A stretch of 13,651 nt of DNA, taken from NCBI GenBank assembly GCA_030611945.1, contig JAUWOV010000049.1, positions 1-13,651 of the forward strand, given 5' to 3'. Below are positions 1-7,643 of the stretch, in pieces. Made by a program: the position numbers and the translations under genes. Below the pieces are notes generated by a model. The model worked only from the letters and a program-made list of their open reading frames with translations. It had not been told where the DNA came from and ran no database searches. Position 1 is the first letter of the stretch, and every line of letters starts with the position of its first letter. Source of the DNA: a bacterium. GTDB taxonomy: Bacteria > JAHJDO01.

Positions 1-57
1 TGATGCTTCTTTCTTTATCTCCTTAAATATTCCCGTAGATACTATTAATATTTTCCT

Positions 58-89
58 GACCCCATCCCGAAAGCTTTCGGGATGGGGTC
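58..89. repeat. Perfect 32-bp palindrome, hairpin-type repeat
   Basis: The arm GACCCCATCCCGAAAG is followed immediately by its exact reverse complement, giving a 16-bp stem with no spacer. It is much more GC-rich than its surroundings and no T-run follows it, so it is a poor Rho-independent terminator. The shape fits a short dispersed palindromic element of the kind scattered through many uncultivated bacterial genomes. I see no second copy of this exact sequence in the window. Confidence 0.8.
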
Positions 90-226
90 CCTTGTATCCT
101 CCACCTAGGGGGTAAGGATGTATCTTACCATTTCCAACAGGCTATGAATTTCTTATTGCATATTTAAATAATGCGGCGCAGAGCTCCTTTGAAAAGCGAA
201 AATGTGTGAGATGCGGTTTTTTATTA

Positions 227-254
227 TTGGCAAACGATAAAAATGATATATTAT
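227..254 (+). promoter_or_regulatory. Candidate sigma-70 promoter for the SDR gene
   Basis: TTGGCA at 227-232 and TATTAT at 249-254 are separated by 16 bp, giving a reasonable housekeeping promoter. The predicted start near 261 leaves a leader of about 40 nt containing the AAGGAGG ribosome site. This is a pattern match only. Confidence 0.4.
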
Positions 255-300
255 GTGTGCATAAAAAGCACAAAGTTATTTACTTAAGGAGGAAAGAAAG

Positions 301-1110
301 ATGCTAGAACATACAAAAAGATTCAGTTTGGTTGATAAAACTGCAATTATTACAGGCGGGGGTGGAACTTTGTGTGGAGCGATGGCCACTGGATACGCCC
401 TTGCTGGAGCAAATGTTGTTCTCTGGGATATTCGCCAGGAGGCTCTGGATGCCAAAGTTAAAGAAATTTCCGGGATATGCGGAGATCCGGCAAGAATCAC
501 CGCTGTGCAGGTTGACTTAATGAACGAAGATTCTATTATTAAAGCCATTGAATCGTCTGTCAGTAAATTCGGGCAGATTGACATTCTGATAAACGGAGCC
601 GGCGGCAATAAAACAAAATCTCCGCTGGTTGAAGTGAATGAGGATGATTTCATGTTTGTTTTAAAACTCAACCTGATGGCTGGTTGTATTTTGCCCACCA
701 AGCATGTAGCAAAATACTGGATTGATAATACCATAAAAGGAGTGATTGTAAATATTGCTTCAATGGCGGCATTTAATCCGCTTTCCGGCGTCTGGGCGTA
801 TTCCGCAGCCAAAGCGGCTGTTATGAACCAGACCATGGCTCACGCTAAAGAGTTTGCTGCTGACGGAATCCGTGTCAATGCGATTGCCCCGGGTTTTTTT
901 ATTGCAGATCAGAACAGGAAACTCCTGCTTAACGATGATGGTTCTCTGACAGATCGCGGCAAAGATGTTATTGCTCACACCCCGATGGCGCGATTCGGTG
1001 AACCGGATGATTTGGTTGGTACCGCAATCTTCCTAGCATCTGACGGCGCAAGTTTTATCTCCGGAATCACTATGCCGGTTGATGGAGCGTATCTGTGCCA
1101 AAATATTTAA
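301..1110 (+). CDS. SDR-family NAD(P)-dependent oxidoreductase, D-mannonate oxidoreductase/gluconate 5-dehydrogenase-like
   Basis: A 269-residue classical short-chain dehydrogenase, cytoplasmic. The cofactor loop TGGGGTLCG is at residues 18-26, and Asp43 at the end of beta-2 favours NAD over NADP. The NGAG motif is at 98-101. The catalytic set is Ser154, Tyr167 and Lys171 (YSAAK), followed by the family PG motif at 197-198 and a C-terminal ARFGEPDDL segment at 230-238. The glycine-rich loop form TGGGGxLCGAMA and overall length resemble bacterial SDRs annotated as D-mannonate oxidoreductase, which interconvert fructuronate and mannonate; that substrate is my inference and another sugar acid or polyol is possible. 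The start is fixed by AAGGAGG 8 nt upstream. No uronate-pathway partner lies nearby. By hand count, sampled stretches are 43-58 % GC, clearly richer than the next gene (about 35 %), which hints at separate acquisition. Confidence 0.85.
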   Translation: MLEHTKRFSLVDKTAIITGGGGTLCGAMATGYALAGANVVLWDIRQEALDAKVKEISGICGDPARITAVQVDLMNEDSIIKAIESSVSKFGQIDILINGAGGNKTKSPLVEVNEDDFMFVLKLNLMAGCILPTKHVAKYWIDNTIKGVIVNIASMAAFNPLSGVWAYSAAKAAVMNQTMAHAKEFAADGIRVNAIAPGFFIADQNRKLLLNDDGSLTDRGKDVIAHTPMARFGEPDDLVGTAIFLASDGASFISGITMPVDGAYLCQNI

Positions 1111-1132
1111 TATCTGAATGGATAAGTGGTGA

Positions 1133-1945
1133 GTGGAAGTGAAAATTATTAAATATGTTGTTGGGACACTGATTGTTGTTTGTTGTCTTTATCTATATTT
1201 CAGATATTTTGAATGGAAGAATATTTATTATCCTACGCGTGAGATTAGCACAACTCCAGAAAGTATTGGTTTGAAGTTTGAAGATATCTTTTTTGAAACT
1301 GATGATAATGTTAAGCTGAATGGCTGGTATGTCCCCTGTGAGAAAGCAACATCAACTCTCCTTTTTTGTCATGGTAATGCTGGGAATATAAGCGACCGCC
1401 TTGATAGTATAGACATATTTCATAGTCTTGGCCTAAATGTTTTTATATTTGATTACAGGGGCTATGGCAAAAGCAAGGGATTTCCAACAGAAAGAGGCAC
1501 CTATCTGGATGCAATGGCTGCATATAGCTGGCTCATCTCAGAGAAAAAGCTAGATGAGGATAAGATTATCATATTTGGACGTTCTCTTGGGGGTTCAATA
1601 GCGATTGACCTTGCGGCAAAAATTAATAAAGGCTTACTTATTTCAGAAAGTACGTTTACGTCTATAGTTGATATTGGTAAGGAATTTTATCCGTTTCTTC
1701 CCATTAAATATTGCGCAAGCATAAAATATGACAGTATTCAAAAAATAAAAAATGTAAGAATTCCAAAGCTTATAATACACTCAGAGGATGATGAGATAAT
1801 ACATTTTCGCCATGGAGAGAAACTCTTTAAAGCTTCCCTTTCACCTAAACAATTCTATAAAATGCACGGTGGACATAATGATGGTTTTATAGTAATGGGT
1901 AAAGAGTATGGGGATACAATTAAAAACTTTATTAAGAGAAAATAA
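1133..1945 (+). CDS. Membrane-anchored alpha/beta hydrolase (BEM46/YqkD-like)
   Basis: A 270-residue serine hydrolase. Residues 7-23 form one hydrophobic N-terminal helix, probably a signal anchor with the catalytic domain outside the cytoplasm. The oxyanion-hole motif HGNAG is at 80-84, the nucleophile elbow GRSLGG places Ser151, and the likely acid and base are Asp220 and His248 (HGGHND). The family contains esterases and peptidase-like enzymes, and the substrate cannot be read from sequence. The start is GTG at 1133; an in-frame GTG at 1139 with GGTGAG upstream is equally possible and removes two residues. There is no strong ribosome site. It begins 22 bp after the SDR gene, so the two may be co-transcribed, though their base composition differs. 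Confidence 0.85.
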   Translation: MEVKIIKYVVGTLIVVCCLYLYFRYFEWKNIYYPTREISTTPESIGLKFEDIFFETDDNVKLNGWYVPCEKATSTLLFCHGNAGNISDRLDSIDIFHSLGLNVFIFDYRGYGKSKGFPTERGTYLDAMAAYSWLISEKKLDEDKIIIFGRSLGGSIAIDLAAKINKGLLISESTFTSIVDIGKEFYPFLPIKYCASIKYDSIQKIKNVRIPKLIIHSEDDEIIHFRHGEKLFKASLSPKQFYKMHGGHNDGFIVMGKEYGDTIKNFIKRK

Positions 1946-1979
1946 AATAAGATGGAACGATTATCAGTGCCCCTACAAA

Positions 1980-1999
1980 ATATTTAATTTTGTATAATC
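1980..1999 (+). repeat. Left copy of 20-bp direct repeat flanking the ATPase gene
   Basis: ATATTTAATTTTGTATAATC is identical to 3351-3370. CCTGA follows in both copies (after 4 nt here, 3 nt at the right copy), so similarity extends a little further downstream. The copy contains a TATAAT hexamer at 1993-1998 but no good -35 box at the right distance. Confidence 0.85.
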
Positions 2000-2015
2000 A
2001 TATCCTGAAAAACTA

Positions 2016-2044
2016 TTAGCTTAATGTCAAAAATACTGTATAAT
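2016..2044 (+). promoter_or_regulatory. Candidate promoter for the AAA/DUF4143 ATPase gene
   Basis: A consensus -10 TATAAT at 2039-2044, directly preceded by TG, sits 17 bp after a weak -35-like TTAGCT at 2016-2021. The -35 matches only half the consensus, so this rests mainly on the -10 box. The TATAAT at 1993-1998 is an alternative. Confidence 0.3.
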
Positions 2045-2089
2045 ATACATAAAGATAACAATTATTCATGAGTTATTGAGGTATTTGAA

Positions 2090-3316
2090 ATGCATGCTAT
2101 TATGTCTCGTTGGATAGAGCAAAAGTTAAGAAGTTCATTATCGCTGCATAAGGTGCGTCTTATCTTTGGGGCGCGCCAAACAGGGAAGTCTACTTTACTT
2201 CGTAGGTTAGCTCCATCAAACGCTTTGTTTATAAATCTCCAGGATCGTCGGGTTCGGCTGCGTTTTGAAAGGCAGCCGGATGAACTGATAAGAATGCTTA
2301 AGGCAGAATCAAGGAAACGAACAGTTCTAATTGATGAAATCCAGAAAGTACCAGCCCTGCTTGACGATATTCAATTACTGTATGATGAAGATCCTGAGAG
2401 ATTTGAATTTATTCTTACAGGAAGTTCAGCGCGTAAATTACGCTATTCAACAGCCAATCTCTTGCCAGGACGAGCGCACCAGTATCATCTTTTTCCACTA
2501 ATTTCTACAGAGAGGCAAGATGCAAACTCTTCAATCATATTACCTATGGCAATTGATAAATCATTACATCATGGTTTCCCAAAAGTAGATATAGAAACAC
2601 TCCTTTTGTATGGAAACCTTCCAGGGATAGTTATGGAACAGGAACCTACCCGAAAAGCAACATTAGAATCCTATGCAGAAATTTATTTGGAAGAAGAAAT
2701 ACGTTGGGAAGCATTAGTGCGAAATGTGGGTCATTTTAGTAAGTTTCTGGAGTTAGCCGCATTAGAATCAGGACAAATAATGAACCTGACTAAACTTTCG
2801 CAACAGTCAGGAATAGCTGTAGCTACTTTACGTTCTTTTTATCAGGTTTTGATAGATACATTCATAGGTTATTGGCTGCCACCGTTTAGAGGCAGAACAA
2901 GAAAGCGGTTATTGACTACACCTATGTTCTGCTTTTTTGATTTAGGAGTACGTAATGCGCTGGCGCGAATTTCACTAACAAAACAAAGTCTGCAAATACA
3001 GGCAGGGACATTATTTCAGCAGTGGGTTCTTACTGAGTTATGGCATCGGTGTGGCTATCTTGGTCGGAATTACTGTCTTTATTTTTGGCGAACTGTATCG
3101 GGAGCTGAGGTTGACATTGTCCTTGAAACACCTGATGAAGTTATACCTATTGAGGTTAAATGGACAGATAATCCCAGAGAAACAGATGCTAGACATGTAA
3201 AATTATTTATGCAAACTTACCCTAATCGCGCGAAACGCGGCTTTATCGTCTGTCGCAGTCCGCATAGATTACAAATCACCAAACAAATAACAGCCATACC
3301 ATGGCAGGAAATGTAG
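2090..3316 (+). CDS. AAA-type ATPase with C-terminal DUF4143 / nuclease-fold domain
   Basis: A 408-residue ATP-binding protein. Walker A GARQTGKST is at 27-35 and Walker B TVLIDE at 78-83, with FILTGSS at 107-113 as the sensor strand. From about residue 200 the sequence matches the DUF4143 layout. It ends with a PD-(D/E)XK-like core: GAEVDIV (Glu340, Asp342) and PIEVKW (Glu355, Lys357). Proteins of this type are common, patchily distributed and mostly uncharacterised; roles in mobile-element or defence biology have been suggested, but none can be assigned here. The start at 2090 has TGAGG 8 nt upstream; an in-frame ATG at 2102 (residue 5, MSRW) is an alternative. No partner gene is present, and the gene is bracketed by a 20-bp direct repeat. 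Confidence 0.9.
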   Translation: MHAIMSRWIEQKLRSSLSLHKVRLIFGARQTGKSTLLRRLAPSNALFINLQDRRVRLRFERQPDELIRMLKAESRKRTVLIDEIQKVPALLDDIQLLYDEDPERFEFILTGSSARKLRYSTANLLPGRAHQYHLFPLISTERQDANSSIILPMAIDKSLHHGFPKVDIETLLLYGNLPGIVMEQEPTRKATLESYAEIYLEEEIRWEALVRNVGHFSKFLELAALESGQIMNLTKLSQQSGIAVATLRSFYQVLIDTFIGYWLPPFRGRTRKRLLTTPMFCFFDLGVRNALARISLTKQSLQIQAGTLFQQWVLTELWHRCGYLGRNYCLYFWRTVSGAEVDIVLETPDEVIPIEVKWTDNPRETDARHVKLFMQTYPNRAKRGFIVCRSPHRLQITKQITAIPWQEM

Positions 3317-3339
3317 GTTTTTTAAGCAGACAAAAACCT
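3315..3339 (+). terminator. Weak hairpin just after the ATPase stop codon
   Basis: AGGTTTTT (3315-3322) pairs with AAAAACCT (3332-3339) around a 9-nt loop. The stem is AT-rich and is not followed by a T-run, so it is at best an inefficient terminator. It lies immediately upstream of the gap promoter, where a boundary would make sense. Confidence 0.2.
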
Positions 3340-3340
3340 G

Positions 3341-3369
3341 TTGAAGTTTGATATTTAATTTTGTATAAT
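3341..3369 (+). promoter_or_regulatory. Sigma-70-like promoter of the gap-pgk-secG operon
   Basis: TTGAAG at 3341-3346 and a perfect TATAAT at 3364-3369 are separated by 17 bp. Transcription would begin near 3376, giving a leader of about 50 nt that ends in the strong AAAGGGAGGG ribosome site. The -10 box lies inside the right-hand copy of the 20-bp repeat shared with 1980-1999. Confidence 0.6.
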
Positions 3370-3370
3370 C
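3351..3370 (+). repeat. Right copy of 20-bp direct repeat flanking the ATPase gene
   Basis: Identical to 1980-1999 and also followed by CCTGA. This copy supplies the -10 element of the gap promoter, so it is probably the ancestral one and the left copy the duplicate; that order is inference. Confidence 0.85.
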
Positions 3371-3386
3371 CAGCCTGAGTTAATAA

Positions 3387-4430
<1,044 letters not shown>

Positions 4431-4436
4431 AAAAAC

Positions 4437-5627
4437 ATGAGTAAATTGTCTTTAAGAGATATAAAAGTCAAAGATAAGAAAGTTTTAATGCGGGTAGACT
4501 TTAATGTTCCTCTTGATGATAACTGTAATATAACGGACGATACCCGCATAAAAGCAGCTTTACCGAGTATTGAATATCTGATAGAAAAAGGAGCCAAATT
4601 AATACTTGTTTCTCATTTATGTCGTCCAAAGGGGAACATAATTGAGAAAATGAGATTAACGCCCGTAGGTACAAGACTTGGTGAATTATTAGGTATAAAA
4701 GTTACCAAGCTGAATGATTGCATTGGGACTGAAGTTGAAAAAGAAGCAGATAAGTTGAAAAGCGGCGAAGTATTACTTCTTGAAAACACGCGCTTTCATA
4801 AAGAAGAAGAAAAGAATGATGCAAACTTTTCTCAGTCTATGGCAAAGCTGGCAGATATTTATGTTAACGATGCTTTTGGAACTGCTCATCGCGCGCACGC
4901 CTCAACAGTCGGAGTAACAAAGTTTATTAACAAGGCTGTATGCGGCTTTCTAATGGAAAAAGAGATAAAAGCTTTAAACAAATTAACAAAAAATCCTGAG
5001 AAGCCTTTTACTCTTATCATGGGCGGGGCTAAGCTTTCTGATAAAATACCAGTTATGGAAAGCCTTGTTGACAAAATAGATACTTTACTGCTCGGAGGTG
5101 GGGTAGCATACACCTTTTGCAAGGCAAAAAACTGGCCAGTTGGAAACTCTCTTGTAGATGAAAGCAAAATAGACGTTGCAAAAGAAATAATAACAAAAAT
5201 GCGTAAGAAACGTGTAGTTTTACACACTCCTTTAGACCATGTAATAGCTCAGGAAATCTCTGAAGGCGCGCAAACAATAACAACTGATAGAGGAGCAGTT
5301 CCCGCAGGCTGGATAGGGGTTGACATAGGACCTCAGGCAATAGAAGAGTATGAAACTGAGATTGGGCTTTCAAAAACTGTCTTTTGGAATGGACCTGTTG
5401 GTGTGTTTGAGATAGATAAATTTGCAAAAGGCTCTATTGCTATTGCCAAAGCGCTTGCCAACAACGCAGACGCGTATACCGTCGTTGGAGGAGGAGATTC
5501 CATAGCAGCGGTAAATAAGGCAGGTGTTGCTGATAAGATCAGCCATATATCTACTGGCGGCGGCGCATCTCTTGAATATCTTGCAGGCATTGAGCTGCCA
5601 GGCATCGCTGCATTAACGGAGAAATAA
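4437..5627 (+). CDS. pgk: Phosphoglycerate kinase
   Basis: Converts 1,3-bisphosphoglycerate and ADP to 3-phosphoglycerate and ATP, the step after Gap. The 396-residue length is typical of monomeric bacterial enzymes. The substrate-binding VDFNVP is at 20-25, ENTRFHKEEE at 116-125 and FGTAHRAHAS at 147-156. The nucleotide side shows GGAKLSDKI at 196-204, WNGPVGVFE at 317-325 and GGGDS at 351-355. The usual SHLGRPKG motif reads SHLCRPKG, with Cys62 where glycine is normal; it lies next to a substrate-binding arginine and is worth noting, but nothing else suggests loss of function. It starts 6 bp after gap with a modest AAGGCAG inside the gap 3' end, and is followed by secG after 4 bp. Confidence 0.97.
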   Translation: MSKLSLRDIKVKDKKVLMRVDFNVPLDDNCNITDDTRIKAALPSIEYLIEKGAKLILVSHLCRPKGNIIEKMRLTPVGTRLGELLGIKVTKLNDCIGTEVEKEADKLKSGEVLLLENTRFHKEEEKNDANFSQSMAKLADIYVNDAFGTAHRAHASTVGVTKFINKAVCGFLMEKEIKALNKLTKNPEKPFTLIMGGAKLSDKIPVMESLVDKIDTLLLGGGVAYTFCKAKNWPVGNSLVDESKIDVAKEIITKMRKKRVVLHTPLDHVIAQEISEGAQTITTDRGAVPAGWIGVDIGPQAIEEYETEIGLSKTVFWNGPVGVFEIDKFAKGSIAIAKALANNADAYTVVGGGDSIAAVNKAGVADKISHISTGGGASLEYLAGIELPGIAALTEK

Positions 5628-5631
5628 TTTT

Positions 5632-5964
5632 ATGTTTACCTTTATAAGTGTGATCCATATTATAGCTTGTATAAGTCTGATCTTAATTGTTCTCCTTCAG
5701 GTGGGAAAAGGTGCAGATCTTGCCAGTATGTTTGGCGGAGCAGGAACTCAATCTCTATTTGGAACAAGTTCTGAGACATTTATGACAAAGCTCACCACAG
5801 CAATGGCTGTAATCTTCGTCCTCACGTCCATCTCCCTGAGTTTTATGTGGGTTTCTCACTACAGCGGCACCTCCATAATGAAAAAGGAAGGGATAAAGCA
5901 GGTAGAAGCTGAAGCTGTAAAAGAAGAAGCACCTGATGGAGATAAAATAACAAATAACAAATAA
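5632..5964 (+). CDS. secG: Preprotein translocase subunit SecG
   Basis: A small inner-membrane subunit that assists SecYE during protein export. In 110 residues there are two hydrophobic segments (about 3-23 and 55-75), joined by the diagnostic loop GKGADLASMFGGAGTQSLFG at 25-44. After the second helix is a charged tail of roughly 35 residues. Its last few residues (KITNNK) are encoded by a tandem AAATAAC repeat that runs on past the stop, so the C-terminus may be a recent extension. The ribosome site CGGAG (5617-5621) is inside the end of pgk, indicating coupled expression. Linkage of secG to the lower-glycolysis operon is common, but tpiA often sits between pgk and secG and is absent here. 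Confidence 0.93.
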   Translation: MFTFISVIHIIACISLILIVLLQVGKGADLASMFGGAGTQSLFGTSSETFMTKLTTAMAVIFVLTSISLSFMWVSHYSGTSIMKKEGIKQVEAEAVKEEAPDGDKITNNK

Positions 5965-5969
5965 CAAAT
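5945..5969 (+). repeat. Tandem AAATAAC repeat at the secG stop
   Basis: Three exact copies of AAATAAC (5945-5951, 5952-5958, 5959-5965) plus a partial fourth unit span the secG stop codon. The tract continues to about 6008 as an A/C-rich, G-free stretch (CAAATCTCAAACAAATTC and similar). A related sequence, ACAAATAACAAAA, occurs on the minus strand near 8480-8492 at the thiE/lipoprotein junction. Confidence 0.7.
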
Positions 5970-6030
5970 CTCAAACAAATTCAAAATTCCAATTTCTAAA
6001 ATTCAAAAACAGAGCAGTTTTAATCATTTC

Positions 6031-7620
6031 ATGAAAAGAATGTTACCGCTTCTTGCGGTATTTTTTTTATTTATAAATACACACCCAATCTCTGGCGAGC
6101 CTTATTACGGCGATGCAATAATTGCAGGTTCAATAGGGGATGCTTCAACGCTTATTCCAATACTGGCATCAGATAGTGCTTCTCAAGATATTGTAGGACT
6201 GGTGTTTAATGGTCTGCTCAAATATGACAAAAACATAAAACTGGTTGGGGATCTGGCAGAATCATGGAAAGTCTCTTCCGATAAACTTACCATTACATTT
6301 CATTTGCAGAAAAACGTTAAATGGCACGATGGTTTCCCCTTTACAGCTTCTGATGTGATGTTTACGTATAAGAAACTTACAGATCCGGATGTTCCCACTC
6401 CATACAGCGGCGACTTTGAGCGTATAGAAAAAGCAGAAGTTGTTGACTCATATACATTCAAGGTAACCTACAAAGAGCCGTTCTCTCCAGCCCTTGCAAG
6501 CTGGGGAATGTGGATTATGCCTGAGCATCTTCTAAAGGATAAGGATTTAATCAAGTGCAGTTTTGCTCGGCATCCAATAGGAACAGGTCCATATAAATTT
6601 AAAGAATGGAAAACCGGACAACGAATTATTCTTGAGGCAAATAACGAATATTTTGATGGCAGGCCATACATAGATAAGTATGTTTATCAGATAATTCCCG
6701 ACGATGCGACAATGTTTCTTGAACTTAGCGCAGGGAATGTTGATTGGATGGGGCTTAATCCTGTTCAATATACCTATCAGACTAATAAAAAATGGTTTAA
6801 AACAGGTTTCATCAAATATAAGTATCCAAGCTTTGGTTATACATACTTGGGTTATAACCTTAAAAACCCGTTATTTAAAAATAAACTCGTTAGACAGGCT
6901 TTAACGTACGCAATTAATAAGCCTGAGATTATCAAAGGGGTTTTATTAGGCTTAGGAGAGATATCAACAGGTCCTTTTCCTCCTGAGTCATGGGCATACA
7001 ACAAACACGTGAGAAGATATCAGTATAATCCGCTAAAGGCAAAAGAAATGCTGAAACTATGCGGGTGGAAGGATCACGATGGAGACGGCTGGATTGATAA
7101 GAATAGTAAAACATTTGAATTTGAAATTATAACAAATCAGGGTAATGCGCAGAGAAAGAAATGCGCAGAGATCATACAGCAGAATCTTAGACTTGTTGGT
7201 ATCAAGGTAAATATAAGGATAATTGAATGGGCGTCTTTCATAAATGAATTCATCAATAAAAAAAGGTTTGACGCTGTTCTACTCGCATGGGGTCTTGGCA
7301 GAGATCCTGACTGTTATGATATCTGGCATTCATCCAAGACAAAAGCGGGAGAGTTTAATTTTATTTCTTATAGTAATCCAGAGGTAGATAAGCTCATGGA
7401 AGAGGGAAGAGGAGAATTTGAAATAGAGAAAAGAAAACATATCTATCACAGAATCCATGAGATCATAGCCGAAGACCAGCCTTGCACGTTTTTATATGTG
7501 CCTGATTCACTTCCTGTTGTTCATGCGCGGTTTAAAGGCATAGAAGTCTCTCCAATCGGAATAAGCCATAATTTCATAAAGTGGTACGCGCCGAAGCAAT
7601 TGCAGAGATATACGCAATGA
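6031..7620 (+). CDS. ABC-transporter solute-binding protein, family 5 (peptide/oligopeptide type)
   Basis: A 529-residue exported binding protein of the SBP_bac_5 (DppA/OppA) family. Residues 1-22 form a signal peptide with a Lys-Arg n-region and hydrophobic core, probably cleaved after SG at 21-22. No lipobox cysteine is present, so a soluble periplasmic protein is likely. Family landmarks are LAESWKVSSDKLTITFHL (75-92), KWHDG.P.TASDV (97-109), GTGPYKF (184-190) and VRQALTYAINK (287-297). The loop DHDGDGWID at 348-356 is an EF-hand-like, possibly calcium-binding insertion seen in some members. The ligand (peptide, nickel, sugar or other) cannot be told. No permease or ATPase genes adjoin it, so its transporter must be encoded elsewhere. 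It follows secG after 66 bp of A/C-rich repeat with no clear ribosome site. Confidence 0.9.
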   Translation: MKRMLPLLAVFFLFINTHPISGEPYYGDAIIAGSIGDASTLIPILASDSASQDIVGLVFNGLLKYDKNIKLVGDLAESWKVSSDKLTITFHLQKNVKWHDGFPFTASDVMFTYKKLTDPDVPTPYSGDFERIEKAEVVDSYTFKVTYKEPFSPALASWGMWIMPEHLLKDKDLIKCSFARHPIGTGPYKFKEWKTGQRIILEANNEYFDGRPYIDKYVYQIIPDDATMFLELSAGNVDWMGLNPVQYTYQTNKKWFKTGFIKYKYPSFGYTYLGYNLKNPLFKNKLVRQALTYAINKPEIIKGVLLGLGEISTGPFPPESWAYNKHVRRYQYNPLKAKEMLKLCGWKDHDGDGWIDKNSKTFEFEIITNQGNAQRKKCAEIIQQNLRLVGIKVNIRIIEWASFINEFINKKRFDAVLLAWGLGRDPDCYDIWHSSKTKAGEFNFISYSNPEVDKLMEEGRGEFEIEKRKHIYHRIHEIIAEDQPCTFLYVPDSLPVVHARFKGIEVSPIGISHNFIKWYAPKQLQRYTQ

Positions 7621-7643
7621 CCAATGAACATGGTCATATGACC
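7617..7643. terminator. Palindromic segment between convergent genes
   Basis: ATGACC at 7617-7622 is repeated as the right half of the perfect 12-bp palindrome GGTCATATGACC at 7632-7643. The central GGTCAT (7632-7637) can therefore pair with either flank. It occupies the whole gap between the converging solute-binding protein and lipoprotein genes and might act as a bidirectional transcription boundary. The stems are short and no strong T-run follows. Confidence 0.3.

Larger units (their letters stand above)
1..300. other. Non-coding leader region before the SDR gene
   Basis: I see no convincing gene here. The stretch holds a perfect palindrome at 58-89, an imperfect AT-rich palindrome at 158-174 (GCATATTTAAATAATGC, a possible operator, weak), a candidate promoter at 227-254 and a strong Shine-Dalgarno AAGGAGG at 286-292. 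The first 60 bases read on the minus strand are open for about 20 codons and resemble a protein N-terminus, but no acceptable start codon lies in that frame. Confidence 0.6.

Noticed and set aside
1-60. Minus-strand open frame resembling a protein N-terminus (RKILIVSTGIFKEIKKEAS)
   Set aside because: No ATG, GTG or TTG exists in that frame before a stop near 142-144, and the frame runs through the 58-89 palindrome. The purine-rich AAGGAG near 18-23 is too far from any start inside the window. A gene leaving the left edge is possible but not supportable.
1968-1977. TGCCCCTACA resembling the end of the hairpin repeat family
   Set aside because: Only 10 bases match and there is no stem partner; GGAAATGTAGG at 3307-3317 is similarly short. 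Together they could be relics at the ends of the ATPase segment, but matches this short are weak evidence.
2090-3316. ATPase as part of a defence system
   Set aside because: It stands alone with no nuclease, methylase or effector partner. DUF4143 ATPases are too widespread and poorly characterised to support that claim.
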